Shown: piece by piece, positions 1 to 9,280 of the stretch | Numbering within the stretch: the stretch's first letter is position 1 | How the letters are laid out: each line of letters opens with the position of its first letter | Assembly (NCBI GenBank): GCA_017414705.1 | Contig: JAFQKX010000021.1 | Location: forward strand, 1-42,821 | Origin: Clostridia bacterium | GTDB lineage: Bacteria; Bacillota; Clostridia; Oscillospirales; Acutalibacteraceae | Direction: 5' to 3' | DNA length: 42,821 nt | Program-made: the position numbers and the translations under genes | Notes under the pieces: generated by a model | The model's database searches: none | What the model was told of the DNA's origin: nothing | The model's input: the letters and a program-made list of their open reading frames with translations, nothing else

Positions 1-95
1 CCCCCAACGACGGCAATCGCTTTAGTTTGGTAGACGATGACACCAGGACCATCTTGAGTGAAGAGTTGGCGCAAATCATTCGCGGAAACGTGTAA
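1..95 (+). CDS. C-terminal end of an unidentified protein (5' partial)
   Basis: An open frame enters from the left edge (codons in phase from base 3) and stops at TAA 93-95. The visible residues end in ...SEELAQIIRGNV. About 30 residues are visible, too few to identify a family. The next gene starts 14 bases after the stop on the same strand, so the two are probably co-transcribed. Coding status is inferred only from the open frame and this tight spacing. Confidence 0.45.
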   Translation, partial: PNDGNRFSLVDDDTRTILSEELAQIIRGNV

Positions 96-109
96 CGAAG
101 GAAGCTCCA

Positions 110-964
110 ATGGGATATTTGTTTTTTTCGGTCAGCTTGTCGGTAATCAGAAATTTTACCTCTAAAAAAACATCTGCTGCTGCAGAGGGAAAAGCTTCGT
201 TTTTTCTTTATCAAAGCATTTTGTTTTTTTGTGCGACGGTGTTTCTTTCCGGCATTACGCTCATGCAGGGCAGCTTGCGTGCCTCGGGTGCTACGCTGCT
301 TTGCGCGGGCATTTATGCGATCCTGCTGTTTTTATCGCAGGGAATGTTAACGGTCGCGTTGAAGTATGGAAACATCTCTGTTTGTTCGGTGATTTATTCC
401 TTCGGCTTTATTCTGCCGACCCTTTCCGGTACCGTATTTTGGGGTGAGCCGTTTACGGTTTGGAATTTTTTGGGTCTTTTACTGGTGATTGCCGTTATCC
501 TGCTCACCGAAAAGCAAAGCCGCCAAGAGAGCAAGGGAACGGGCCGATTTTTGTTTTTTATTACAGTTGCCATGTTTTGCTCGGGTGGCCTGGGAATCAT
601 GCAAAAGCTACAGCAATCCACGTGTGCCATAGAAGAAACGCCTGCGTTTTTGACACTTTCATTTTTATTTGCCTTTATCGTATCCCTCATCTTATACCTT
701 TTGTGTCCGCAAAAGGAGAAGGTTCACTTGAAACAAGCCGGCGCACCTTGCATCACGGGGCTTTGCTTCGGAGGAGCTAACTTTTGCAATACGGTGCTTG
801 CCGGGCAAATGAAAAGCGCAGTTTTTTTCCCGCTTCAAAACGTGCTGGTTATTTTACTTTCCACGCTGGTGGGCGTGCTGCTTTTTCGAGAAAGGATCAC
901 GGCGAAAATTAGTATCAGTATTTTTCTTTCAATTTGCGTGATCGTTCTTTTTTGGAAATTTTAG
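110..964 (+). CDS. EamA/DMT-superfamily membrane permease
   Basis: This is a 284-residue, strongly hydrophobic protein with about ten predicted membrane spans arranged as two similar halves, the layout of the drug/metabolite transporter (EamA) superfamily. Family members export or import amino acids, nucleotide-linked or other small metabolites; the substrate cannot be told from sequence. A short polar loop with QSRQESKG near residue 138 separates the two halves, and the last helix ends close to the C-terminus, as is usual in the family. The ATG has a GAAGGA-type ribosome binding site. It follows a partial upstream gene by 14 bases and probably shares its transcript. Confident for the superfamily only. 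Confidence 0.8.
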   Translation: MGYLFFSVSLSVIRNFTSKKTSAAAEGKASFFLYQSILFFCATVFLSGITLMQGSLRASGATLLCAGIYAILLFLSQGMLTVALKYGNISVCSVIYSFGFILPTLSGTVFWGEPFTVWNFLGLLLVIAVILLTEKQSRQESKGTGRFLFFITVAMFCSGGLGIMQKLQQSTCAIEETPAFLTLSFLFAFIVSLILYLLCPQKEKVHLKQAGAPCITGLCFGGANFCNTVLAGQMKSAVFFPLQNVLVILLSTLVGVLLFRERITAKISISIFLSICVIVLFWKF

Positions 965-1164
965 GTCAACATAAGACCAATCAACAAAAAATGAGCTTGG
1001 CCCTTGTTTGTGCGAAAGGTCTGCTCCGTCAGCGTGCAGGCAAAACGGAACAAAAAATGTAAACGGTACCAAATTTTGAGATTTTTTGGTTCGCTTTTCA
1101 AATAGACCTTACTTTTTGGTGAACTTTTCGCAGAAAATGGTGAGAAAATTTAAAAGTTTTTTGC

Positions 1165-1170
1165 TATTAT
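1165..1170 (+). promoter_or_regulatory. Possible -10 element upstream of the beta-helix operon
   Basis: TATTAT at 1165-1170 lies 50 bases before the first gene of the operon in an AT-rich gap (965-1220). No good -35 box is visible at the right distance, so a regulator-dependent promoter is possible. The rest of the gap shows no gene or strong hairpin. Confidence 0.3.
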
Positions 1171-1220
1171 GAAATTGTCAAATTGATCTTCAAAATAAAA
1201 ATAATCAAAGAGGTGCGTGT

Positions 1221-3461
1221 ATGTTGAAATTTTCATTTCGTTTTTGTGCTTTGATGCTTTGTCTGATCTTGTCAGCGGCATTGTGCGCTTGCGCCGGAGA
1301 TCCCGCGCAGTCCTCGGATGCTTCGAGCTCGGTGACGGGCAATGCGCAGGAAGCCTATCCTTTCACCCCGAAACTGATTCAAACTGCCTATCAAACGCTG
1401 GATAGCGTGGTAGCGGTGACCGACGTGGTTGCCTACGGCGCCGATCCCACCGGCAAGGCGGATTCGACCAAGGCCATCCGCGATGCGCTCAATGCAGTCG
1501 GTCAAGCCGGCGGCGGTACGGTCTGGATGCCCAAGGGTCAGTACGTCGTCACGGGGCAGATCACCATTCCGACCTTGGTGACGCTGCGCGGCGATTGGAA
1601 CGACCCCGATGCCGCGGACTTTAACGGTGATTACGGCACCGTGATCCTTGCCAAAGTCAAGTCGGATGCTTCCACCGCTTACGGCTTGTTCCAGATTCGC
1701 GGCAGTGCAGGCGTGGAAGGTCTGACGGTCTATTATCCCGAGCAGGATATCAACAATGTCAAGCCTTATCCCTATACCTTCTATATCCCGCGCGTCACGC
1801 TGGCAACGGTTAAAAACTGTACCCTCATCAACGCCTATCGCGGCGTTGGGTTCCCCGGTAACGATAAATGCACCATCAAGAATCTCAAGGGTACCTGCTT
1901 GATGGAAGGTGTTAATGCCATCATTTCCACCGATATCGGATATTTCGACAACATTACGCTCAGCCCCAAATATTGGGCAAACGCTTCTGCCTCGGCAGGC
2001 ATGCAGGCAGCGGATGCCAAGGCGATCGCCAAATGGTCCAAGAGCAACAAGGGTATCGGCTTTACGCTGCAGGATCTGGAGCAATCGCAGTTTACCACCA
2101 TCCGCATCGAGGGCTTTGACCACGGAATCCATGTTCCCAACAAGCCCAGTCGTTTCATGGGCTCGGGTCCCATGTTTGACGTGACCATCAAAAATTGCAA
2201 CTACGGCATCTATGCCGAAAGCGGTACTTATAAGAGCACCCATAACTATGCTACGGATAATTGCCCCATTCTCACCGGCATCGATTGGCGCTGCGGCTGG
2301 GCAATTACCAAGGGCTACATCGAAGGCAGCAAGTATGCCGTCTATAACGGCTCGGAGACGGTTGGCCCGTTCGAAAACGGATTGTTCTCCGGCGAAGAGT
2401 CGCGAACGGGTTTCGTCCGCTTGAGCGGCGTGACCCTCAAGGGCGCCACCAAGGGCAGCGTTTATTACACGCAAAACGGCAAGGATGACCTCAGCGGATA
2501 TGAAATTCAAACCAACCGTCAGGTCAAATCCACCGGTAAGGCTTTTGAGTATCTGACCCCAAAAGCAAGCGAGGCAGACATCCAAGCCGCTCTGGACAAG
2601 GTCGGCAAGGCAGGCGGCGGTGTGGTTTATCTGACCCCCGGCCGTTATGAGATCAAAAACGGCTTCAAGGTTCCCGCCAATACCGAGCTGCGCGGCGCAG
2701 GTTCCTCACCTTACATTCTCGCCTCGGCAGGTACCGTCTTCTGGGTGCGTCAAAGCGGAGCCGAAACGCAGGAAGACGGTGCAAAATTACCTGCCATCGT
2801 TGCACTCAACGGTCAAAATGCAGGCGTGGCCGGCATCTACTTTATGTATGACGAAAACATCATTTCGTTGGATGCCGATATGAAATATCAGTTCTACAAT
2901 TACACAATTACCGGAAACGCCAAGGGCGTTTGGGCGCTCAACCTCTGCGTGATGGGCCCCACGCACGGTATTCGCTTTGAAAACTGTGACGATCACGTGA
3001 TCGAAAACGTTTATTCCTCTTGCGTAGAGGAATCCATCACCATCGTCAACAGCAATAACGGACTGATCCTGGATTGTCTGGGCAACGGCGTTTATATGTA
3101 TTGCACCAATGTTTTGCATGTGGTACGCGGCGGTCGCGGTCAGCAGCGTTATTTAGACAACGTCGGAAAATTCAAGAACGATTATATCGTGGTCGAGGGC
3201 GGTAACGCGCAGCAGATCGTCAACTCCTTCGTATTCTGCGGCAAGGTCTTTTTGACCACCAGAAATGCCGAAAATTTATTGGCGGTCAACGCCTGCTCCG
3301 ACGGTCTCGGCTCGGTCTACAGCGAGTATAACGGCGGCTCGGTCACGGTGCTGGGTGCCACGCAGACCAACGGCAACAAGATCCGCAACAATAATTGCAA
3401 GCTGACGGTCTATAACAATATGTCTCTCTTCCCGCAGGACGATGAGGATGTGAAACCGTAA
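1221..3461 (+). CDS. Lipoprotein with right-handed beta-helix (pectate-lyase-like) repeats
   Basis: This 746-residue protein starts with a lipoprotein signal (hydrophobic residues 8-21 and a lipobox cysteine at 22 or 24), followed by a Ser-rich linker. Two tandem modules of the pectate_lyase_3/GH28-related type follow. Module 1 begins near residue 68 with YGADPTGKADSTKAI, GGGTVWMPKGQY and LRGDWNDP. Module 2 begins near residue 450 with IQAALDKVGKAGGGVVYL and ELRGAG. Such folds bind or cleave polysaccharides; no catalytic residues can be assigned by eye, so lyase, hydrolase, epimerase or binding roles all remain open. The ATG has an AGAGGT ribosome binding site. Its stop overlaps the start of a paralogous gene (TAATG), and a solute-binding lipoprotein follows, which suggests surface carbohydrate handling. 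Confidence 0.85.
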   Translation: MLKFSFRFCALMLCLILSAALCACAGDPAQSSDASSSVTGNAQEAYPFTPKLIQTAYQTLDSVVAVTDVVAYGADPTGKADSTKAIRDALNAVGQAGGGTVWMPKGQYVVTGQITIPTLVTLRGDWNDPDAADFNGDYGTVILAKVKSDASTAYGLFQIRGSAGVEGLTVYYPEQDINNVKPYPYTFYIPRVTLATVKNCTLINAYRGVGFPGNDKCTIKNLKGTCLMEGVNAIISTDIGYFDNITLSPKYWANASASAGMQAADAKAIAKWSKSNKGIGFTLQDLEQSQFTTIRIEGFDHGIHVPNKPSRFMGSGPMFDVTIKNCNYGIYAESGTYKSTHNYATDNCPILTGIDWRCGWAITKGYIEGSKYAVYNGSETVGPFENGLFSGEESRTGFVRLSGVTLKGATKGSVYYTQNGKDDLSGYEIQTNRQVKSTGKAFEYLTPKASEADIQAALDKVGKAGGGVVYLTPGRYEIKNGFKVPANTELRGAGSSPYILASAGTVFWVRQSGAETQEDGAKLPAIVALNGQNAGVAGIYFMYDENIISLDADMKYQFYNYTITGNAKGVWALNLCVMGPTHGIRFENCDDHVIENVYSSCVEESITIVNSNNGLILDCLGNGVYMYCTNVLHVVRGGRGQQRYLDNVGKFKNDYIVVEGGNAQQIVNSFVFCGKVFLTTRNAENLLAVNACSDGLGSVYSEYNGGSVTVLGATQTNGNKIRNNNCKLTVYNNMSLFPQDDEDVKP

Positions 3462-5566
3462 TGCATGAAATCAACGTAAAACGAATTCAACCGCAGTATC
3501 CCACATTGGATACGGTGATTGCGGTTGCCGACGTATTAGAATTCGGCGCCGATCCGACGGGACAAACGGATTCCACCGCAGCCGTTCAGGCGGCGCTGGA
3601 TGCCGCCAAAGCACACGGCGGCGGCACGGTCTGGATGCCCAAGGGTCAGTACCTGCTGACCGACACCGTCACCGTCTTTTCTCTGTGCACCCTGCGCGGC
3701 GATTGGAACGATCCCGATGCAGAGGACTTCAACGGGGACTACGGCACCGTCATTCTGGCGCGTCCCGTCAGCGAGGATTGCGACCAAAAGGGCCTCATCG
3801 ATATTCAGGCCTCTGCCGGTGTGTGCGGGCTGACGGTCTACTATCCCGAGCAGGATATCAAAAATGTCAAGCCGTACCCCTATGCGTTTTATATCAATAT
3901 GCAGACACTGGCAATGGTCAGAAACTGCACGCTCATCAATGCCTACCGCGGCTTGGGAAGCCCCGGCACGGATAAGTGCACCGTCAAAAATCTCAAGGGT
4001 ACCTGCCTGAAGGAGGGCGTGCACGTCAAGATCTCTACCGATATCGGTTATTACGATCATTTGACGCTGACCCCCGATTATTGGGCAAATGCAAAGGGCG
4101 CAATGAAGAACGCCGACCCGTCTGAGATCATTGCTTGGTCGCAGGCGCATGACAGCGCAGGACTTACGGTGCACGACGTAGAGCAATCACAGTTTTGTCA
4201 CATTACCGTGCGCGGTTATACCCACGGCGTCAAATTCCCGTGTGAGCCTACCCGCTTTATGGGGTCGGGTCCCATGTTTGACGTGAATATCGACGATTGC
4301 ATCAATGGCATTTATGCCGAGGAGGGTACCTACAAAAGTTCCTGGAATTACGTTACCGATCGGCATCCCATTCTCACCAGCATTGACTGGCGTTGCGGCT
4401 ATAATATTACCAAGGGACGCATCGCAGGCAGCGAGTATGCCATTCGTAACGATTCTCCTCCCATCGCTCCGTTGGAAAAGGGAATGTTTGCCGACGGAAA
4501 GGTCAAAACCGGCTGCGTTCGCTTGAGCGGCGTTACGTTAGAGGGCAAAACCTGCGGAAAGGTTTATTACACGCAATTGGGTGAGGATATCGACCTGAGC
4601 GGATACACCGTCGAGACCAACCGCAAGGTCAAATCGGACGGCTGCGCGTTTGAGTGGCTGACCGATACGGCAGGGCAAGCCGAGATTCAGGCTGCCCTGG
4701 ATAAGGTCGGGGCAGCGGGCGGCGGCGTTGTGTATCTGGCTGCCGGCGATTATTACCTCACAAGCGGTTTGCGCGTGCCTGCCAATACCGAGCTGCACGG
4801 CGCAGCGGCCTCTCCCATTATGGTCGCCACCTGCGGTACCGTGCTTTGGGTGCGAATTCCGGGTGAGGAAAGCTTTGAAAAGGCCTGCGAGCACGCACCG
4901 CTCATTACGCTCGACGGCGATCAGGCAGGTATTTCGGGCCTCTACCTGATGTACGACGAAAACATTTACTTATTGGATGAGACGCAGCAGGGACGCTATT
5001 ACAATTACGCCGTGCAGGGACGCGGCAAGCATGTGTTCGTCTTCCATTGCTGCATTATGGGCTGCACGCACGGCGTTTTGCTGGACGGCTGTGACGATCA
5101 CGTGCTGGAGCATATCTTCACCGCTTGCGTCGAGCGATCCTATGTCATCAAAAACAGCAACGACGGCTTGCTTTTGGATTGTCTGGGCAACGGTGTTTAT
5201 CAGTATTGCTCAGAGCGTCTGAACGTGATTCGCGGCGGAAAAGGACAATATGCGTATCTCGCCGAGGTCGGCAGAAAAAATACGCATCACATCCTGCTGG
5301 AAAATTGTCAGGGAATGCAGCTGGTCAACGATTTCATCTTCTGCGCCAGAACGCTGCTGCAATGCAACAACGTACGGGAGCTGGTGGCGGTCAACGCCTG
5401 CTCCGACAGTCTGACCTCCTATCTGTATGAGTTCGACGGCGGCAGCGCCACCGTGCTCAACTCGGTTCAGACCAACGGCAACGGGTATCGCAATCAGGGT
5501 TGCCGTTTGACCGTTCTCAATGCGATGTCCTTATTTCCCGATGACGATCGGGATGTTTCGGAATGA
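3461..5566 (+). CDS. Second beta-helix (pectate-lyase-like) protein without signal peptide
   Basis: This 701-residue paralogue of the preceding gene starts within the upstream TAA (TAATG overlap), so it is translationally coupled. It keeps both beta-helix modules and long shared blocks, including YGTVILA, LTVYYPEQDIKNVKPYPY, RFMGSGPMFDV and VNACSDSL. Its N-terminus (MHEINVKRIQPQYPTLDTV) is polar and enters module 1 directly; no signal peptide or lipobox is present. It may therefore act in the cytoplasm, leave by an unusual route, or be a duplication that lost its export signal. An exported and a non-exported copy in one operon could process the same glycan outside and inside the cell (inference). 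Confidence 0.85.
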   Translation: MHEINVKRIQPQYPTLDTVIAVADVLEFGADPTGQTDSTAAVQAALDAAKAHGGGTVWMPKGQYLLTDTVTVFSLCTLRGDWNDPDAEDFNGDYGTVILARPVSEDCDQKGLIDIQASAGVCGLTVYYPEQDIKNVKPYPYAFYINMQTLAMVRNCTLINAYRGLGSPGTDKCTVKNLKGTCLKEGVHVKISTDIGYYDHLTLTPDYWANAKGAMKNADPSEIIAWSQAHDSAGLTVHDVEQSQFCHITVRGYTHGVKFPCEPTRFMGSGPMFDVNIDDCINGIYAEEGTYKSSWNYVTDRHPILTSIDWRCGYNITKGRIAGSEYAIRNDSPPIAPLEKGMFADGKVKTGCVRLSGVTLEGKTCGKVYYTQLGEDIDLSGYTVETNRKVKSDGCAFEWLTDTAGQAEIQAALDKVGAAGGGVVYLAAGDYYLTSGLRVPANTELHGAAASPIMVATCGTVLWVRIPGEESFEKACEHAPLITLDGDQAGISGLYLMYDENIYLLDETQQGRYYNYAVQGRGKHVFVFHCCIMGCTHGVLLDGCDDHVLEHIFTACVERSYVIKNSNDGLLLDCLGNGVYQYCSERLNVIRGGKGQYAYLAEVGRKNTHHILLENCQGMQLVNDFIFCARTLLQCNNVRELVAVNACSDSLTSYLYEFDGGSATVLNSVQTNGNGYRNQGCRLTVLNAMSLFPDDDRDVSE

Positions 5567-5592
5567 TCTTTAATTTGAAAGGAGTTTTCATT

Positions 5593-7119
5593 ATGGTAAA
5601 AAAACAGAGTAAACTTGTGCGTCTTGTCTGTTTGCTGATGGCTGCAATGCTGTGTCTGGCCCTGCTGTCCGGCTGCAAAGACAAGGAAAACGATGGTTCC
5701 GCGGACGGTTCCTCCAAGGAGACCAGTTCGGTCAAAGACACCGTAGCCATGGAATCGTATGCCGACGTTTGGAATCCCAACATTCCCGAGCGGCAGGATC
5801 TTGGCGGATTTGAATTGAAATTCGCCGCCAGAAATATGAACATGATCATCCCCAAGGAAGGGGTCAGCGAGGATGACGATCAGATCGTTGAGATCATGAA
5901 GGATCTTCAGAGCCGATACAACTGCAAGTTCTCGGTACGCGAGGTCAAGGATTGGGGTACCGGTGACATTATGAGCGAGCTGCTCACCGGCAGCGAGGTC
6001 GCACACGTCCTGATGCCTGAGGTCTGGCGTTCCGGCTTGTACGTTTCGGCACGTATTCTGATGGATTGGAATTCCGAGCCCATCAAAAAATACGTCCACA
6101 CCGATGAGCTTTGGTGGAACTCCACCATGGCATACGCCTCCAATGTCAACGGCAAGGTCTATGCCGGCGCCTGCAACATTCAGAACTATGCTGACTGGAC
6201 CTACGTCTGCTTGTTCAACAAGAAGATCCTCAGCGAGATCGGTTCTTCCGCAGACGAGCTTTACAAGATGTACGACGACAAGACCTGGAACTGGGATGCC
6301 TTCCGCACCCTGGCCAAGAAAGCGGTCAAGGACCTCGACGACGACGGACAGATGACCGCTGCCGACCAGTACGGCTTCTGCTCCTCCGACTACGATGCGT
6401 TGGTTGCGCTCATTTCCTCTGCCGATGCCGACTGCATCCGCAGTAATAACGGTAAGGATGCGCATTACACCTACGCGAAACCCCGCGAGATTCAGGTGCT
6501 GACCACCCTCAATGAAATGTACACCCTTGACGGCTCGTACTTTGCAGGCAGCATGGAGCGAGTCGACGGTGTGCGCGGAGACGTTCGTCAGTTCACCTCC
6601 GGCAAATCGCTCTTCTTCCTCTTCACGCTCAGTTCCATCAAGGGCGCTGACTATCGCACAATGTCAGAGGACCTCGGCATCCTGCCCGTCCCGCTGGGAC
6701 CCAGCAATGACGGCAAGGGCTGGCAGAGTGAGTATATGTCCCGCGTGGACCACAACTTCTTTGCAACCCTCATTCCCGCTAACAACAGCGATCCCGAAAA
6801 GACCGCTCTCTTGCTGGAAGCCATCGCCTTCGTCCGTTGGAGAAACACCAACGACCGTATGGATGCCTACGGCGTTCTGTATTGCAGCGATGACAAATCC
6901 GCTGAGATCGTCAAGGAAGTCTACAACTTCTCCTCCTTCGAGATCTCCCAGTTTGTCTATAGCGTCAACAATCAGGCATTTGCCCGTAACGTCTGCTGGG
7001 CCATGGCCAATATCACCAAGATCCCCGGCATGGATATTGCAGGCCAGTGGGGCTCGGTCGAGCAGGTAGCACAGGATATCATCGACGCCTACTTCTCCGA
7101 CAAGCCTCTCACCGTGTAA
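5593..7119 (+). CDS. Extracellular solute-binding lipoprotein (ABC-type sugar-binding family 1)
   Basis: This 508-residue protein has a signal peptide with the lipobox LLSGC (Cys28), a Ser/Thr/Lys/Asp linker and a long mixed alpha/beta body. The body resembles the large family-1 solute-binding proteins of carbohydrate ABC importers in Clostridia, with conserved-looking segments such as MYDDKTWNWDAFRTLAKKA and YSVNNQAFARN. The start chosen is ATG 5593, which has an AAAGGAG site 9 bases upstream; the ATG at 5563 would add ten poorly supported residues. It is the last gene of the operon with the two beta-helix proteins and ends at a hairpin terminator. No permease or ATPase gene is adjacent, so its transporter partners must be encoded elsewhere, or it has another binding role. 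Confidence 0.8.
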   Translation: MVKKQSKLVRLVCLLMAAMLCLALLSGCKDKENDGSADGSSKETSSVKDTVAMESYADVWNPNIPERQDLGGFELKFAARNMNMIIPKEGVSEDDDQIVEIMKDLQSRYNCKFSVREVKDWGTGDIMSELLTGSEVAHVLMPEVWRSGLYVSARILMDWNSEPIKKYVHTDELWWNSTMAYASNVNGKVYAGACNIQNYADWTYVCLFNKKILSEIGSSADELYKMYDDKTWNWDAFRTLAKKAVKDLDDDGQMTAADQYGFCSSDYDALVALISSADADCIRSNNGKDAHYTYAKPREIQVLTTLNEMYTLDGSYFAGSMERVDGVRGDVRQFTSGKSLFFLFTLSSIKGADYRTMSEDLGILPVPLGPSNDGKGWQSEYMSRVDHNFFATLIPANNSDPEKTALLLEAIAFVRWRNTNDRMDAYGVLYCSDDKSAEIVKEVYNFSSFEISQFVYSVNNQAFARNVCWAMANITKIPGMDIAGQWGSVEQVAQDIIDAYFSDKPLTV

Positions 7120-7187
7120 GAACGGTCGGTATGATACCGTCCTTTCTGATATGCTTTTCGATCTTCTCCTTTCGAAAAGCAAAAAAC

Positions 7188-7217
7188 AAAGCCCGTCCGA
7201 ACGCACCGGACGGGCTT
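7188..7217. terminator. Bidirectional rho-independent terminator
   Basis: The arms AAGCCCGTCCG and CGGACGGGCTT form a GC-rich hairpin followed by a T-rich tract (CTTCTTTT) on the plus strand and preceded by an A-rich tract for the minus strand. It lies between the convergent solute-binding protein and dnaC-like genes. A second AT-rich dyad (GCTTTTCG/CGAAAAGC, 7153-7180) sits just upstream. Confidence 0.8.
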
Positions 7218-7228
7218 CTTCTTTTCTA

Positions 7229-8185
7229 TCATTCCGGACTACCGGTCTTTTTGAGAATGCGGATATCGCGTCCCTCAAACTGCAGCAGCTCGTAGCTGCC
7301 CACGATGCGCGACACGATGCGGTCGGAATACCGACTGCCCAGCTCCTGCAGCGACAGGTTGGTGCTGATGATGGTCGGCTTTTCGCTCAAGATGCGGCTG
7401 TTGATGATGTTGTACAACGCCGAGTTGAGAAATGCCGAGGAAAACTCCGTTCCCAGATCGTCCAAAATCAGCAGATCGCAGGACAACAGCGTTTCCATAC
7501 TGTCCAAGCTGCCGCCGTTGGAAAAGTGCTCGCGCTCTACACGGGCAAGCAGATTTCCAACCGAGCCGTATACTACCGTGTAACCCTGCTGCATGACCTT
7601 TCCTGCAATGGCAAGCGACAAATGCGTCTTGCCAAGTCCCGTTTCCCCACACATCAGGATCCCGTAGCCGCGGCGCTCAAACGGCTCTGCATAGCGGCGG
7701 CAGAAGTCGAAATGCTTTTGCATCTTGGCGCGTACGTCCTTGGGGTAATAATCTACGCAAAAAGCGTCAAAGGTGCAGGTCTGCAGCGGAAAACGGTCGC
7801 TGAGCGTTTCCACCGCCAGCTTCTTTTCCAGATCCCTCAGGCAGGTGCAGACCATACCGTTGAAATATCCGTTATCCTCGCAGGCGGGGCAATGATATAC
7901 CGGCTCAAAATCCTTGCGGGTATAGCCCGCCTTGGCCAGCGCAGCGTCAAATTTCTGCAGCAGAGCGGCGTTTTCTTTGCGTAGATCACCCAGCTTTTGC
8001 GCGTTAGCGCTCATAGCGGCCTGCGCGGTCTGCAGTGCATTGCGCGACAGCTCCACCGATAAGCGGCTGAGCACTTCGGAGGACGCCACTGCCGCCTGAT
8101 AGCGTTGCTTGGCTTGCTCCTGTGCCTGCCTGCGATGCGCTTGGATCTGTGCCAGCGCGCGTGCGCGGTAGCTGTTTTGACTCAT
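7229..8185 (-). CDS. DnaC/DnaI-type replicative helicase loader (AAA+ ATPase)
   Basis: This 318-residue protein has a charged, probably coiled N-terminal region, then a zinc-binding-like segment (CPAC...CTC near residues 119-134). An AAA+ ATPase domain follows with Walker A GETGLGKTH near residue 175 and Walker B LLILDDLGTE near residue 235. Proteins of this type (DnaI in Bacillus, DnaC in Escherichia coli) load the replicative helicase at origins or restart sites. The ATG has an AGGAGGT site 6 bases upstream. It lies 23 bases downstream of a dnaD-like gene on the same strand, the usual primosome pairing in Firmicutes. An IstB-type transposition ATPase is less likely because no transposase is nearby. 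Confidence 0.88.
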   Translation of the reverse strand: MSQNSYRARALAQIQAHRRQAQEQAKQRYQAAVASSEVLSRLSVELSRNALQTAQAAMSANAQKLGDLRKENAALLQKFDAALAKAGYTRKDFEPVYHCPACEDNGYFNGMVCTCLRDLEKKLAVETLSDRFPLQTCTFDAFCVDYYPKDVRAKMQKHFDFCRRYAEPFERRGYGILMCGETGLGKTHLSLAIAGKVMQQGYTVVYGSVGNLLARVEREHFSNGGSLDSMETLLSCDLLILDDLGTEFSSAFLNSALYNIINSRILSEKPTIISTNLSLQELGSRYSDRIVSRIVGSYELLQFEGRDIRILKKTGSPE

Positions 8186-8208
8186 AGCAGATACCTCCTG
8201 TCTCGGAT

Positions 8209-9165
8209 TTATTCAAACAGTTTGTTGAGTTGATCGTAATCAAAGGAGCCGGAGCGTTGCGCCGCCTTGGCAGGCTTTTTGTCCTGCTCGGCCTCCTTGA
8301 CCTGCGCGGGGGTCTGAATGCCGGCGTTGTGCCAAGCACCCAATACGCGATTGATATACGGCATGGAAAGCTTGCCTGCGTGATCGATGCAGGCATCGTA
8401 TGCCAGCGTCAGCATACTGCGCCCAAAGCCCCATTCCTGTACCCATACGCGGGAATATTCCAATTCTTTTTTGGAGGCGCGGCGATCCTCGATGCCAAAC
8501 GAGGTGCGCACCAAATGCCACGCTTTTTTGGACATGGCCGCCTTGTGCAGCGTTTCCTCTGCCTTGGCAACGGTGTCGATCTCCTGCTGCGCCCAATCAA
8601 TGGCGGTCTTTTCCAGCCAACGGATGCCGTTGTGTCCTTCGCTGACGGCGTATTCGGCCAGCATCAGAATGACCGGTGTGGGCAATCCCAGCGTGTCGTG
8701 GATCCATACCACCGTGATCATTTCCTGTTGGCTGAGGGTGCGCGACAGCTTGACCTGCATCTCGCTGAGCAGCAACCGTACGTCCTCATCCTGCAGACCG
8801 CGCCGTACCGCTTCCTCGCGCGTCGGCTTGCCGGTCAGTGAATCGGCAACCTTGGGCAGCGTGCGGGCTTTCTCCTGTGCTTGCGCCGAAGCAGTATCCT
8901 CGTTGCAGCGCACCGGCACCGCATCGGCACCCGTCTGATTTAAAATACCTTCTCCCGCCCAAAACAACAGCGCGTCCTCCGCCTGCTCGGCAGACAGATG
9001 CAACTGCTCGGCAAGCACCTGTGCCGATAACTCCTGCTGCGGCTGAGAGAAAATTGCAAGCAGCACGCGCAGCTGCACGTCGTTGGCCAAGCGCGCCTTT
9101 TGCGCTGCTGCCGTCGGCATGGTAAATACGCCGGCGTAAACGGCGGGGTTGATGGAAAACTGCAC
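8209..9165 (-). CDS. DnaD/DnaB_2-domain primosomal protein
   Basis: This protein of about 318 residues has an N-terminal winged-helix-like region (about residues 15-85) and two DnaB_2-like helical segments. Each segment ends in the recognisable aromatic motif, RWLEKTAIDWAQQEI in the first and MPYINRVLGAWHNAGI in the second. DnaD-like proteins bind origin DNA and help recruit the helicase with its loader. Two GTG codons are possible: GTG 9174 abuts the AAAGGAG site, while GTG 9165 has an 8-base spacing and is preferred. It is followed by the helicase-loader gene. The C-terminus is Lys/Ala-rich and probably disordered. Confidence 0.85.
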   Translation of the reverse strand: MQFSINPAVYAGVFTMPTAAAQKARLANDVQLRVLLAIFSQPQQELSAQVLAEQLHLSAEQAEDALLFWAGEGILNQTGADAVPVRCNEDTASAQAQEKARTLPKVADSLTGKPTREEAVRRGLQDEDVRLLLSEMQVKLSRTLSQQEMITVVWIHDTLGLPTPVILMLAEYAVSEGHNGIRWLEKTAIDWAQQEIDTVAKAEETLHKAAMSKKAWHLVRTSFGIEDRRASKKELEYSRVWVQEWGFGRSMLTLAYDACIDHAGKLSMPYINRVLGAWHNAGIQTPAQVKEAEQDKKPAKAAQRSGSFDYDQLNKLFE

Positions 9166-9247
9166 GGTGCTCACTCCTTTTTCGGAATCTGATCTTAATT
9201 ATATCTGCCGCGCCCGCATTTTTCAAGTGTGCGTTTGCGCTCAGAAG

Positions 9248-9273
9248 AAAAAACCGGATGAGAGGTCATCCGG
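9248..9273 (-). terminator. Terminator of the XRE regulator gene
   Basis: The arms CCGGATGA (9254-9261) and TCATCCGG (9266-9273) form a hairpin; read on the minus strand it is followed by six T residues. It separates the XRE gene from the dnaD-like gene. Confidence 0.75.
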
Positions 9274-9280
9274 AGTTGCG

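Noticed and set aside
7229-8185. Possible IstB transposition ATPase of an insertion sequence
   Set aside because: No IstA-type transposase, terminal inverted repeats or target duplications are nearby, and a dnaD-like gene is adjacent, so a helicase loader fits better.
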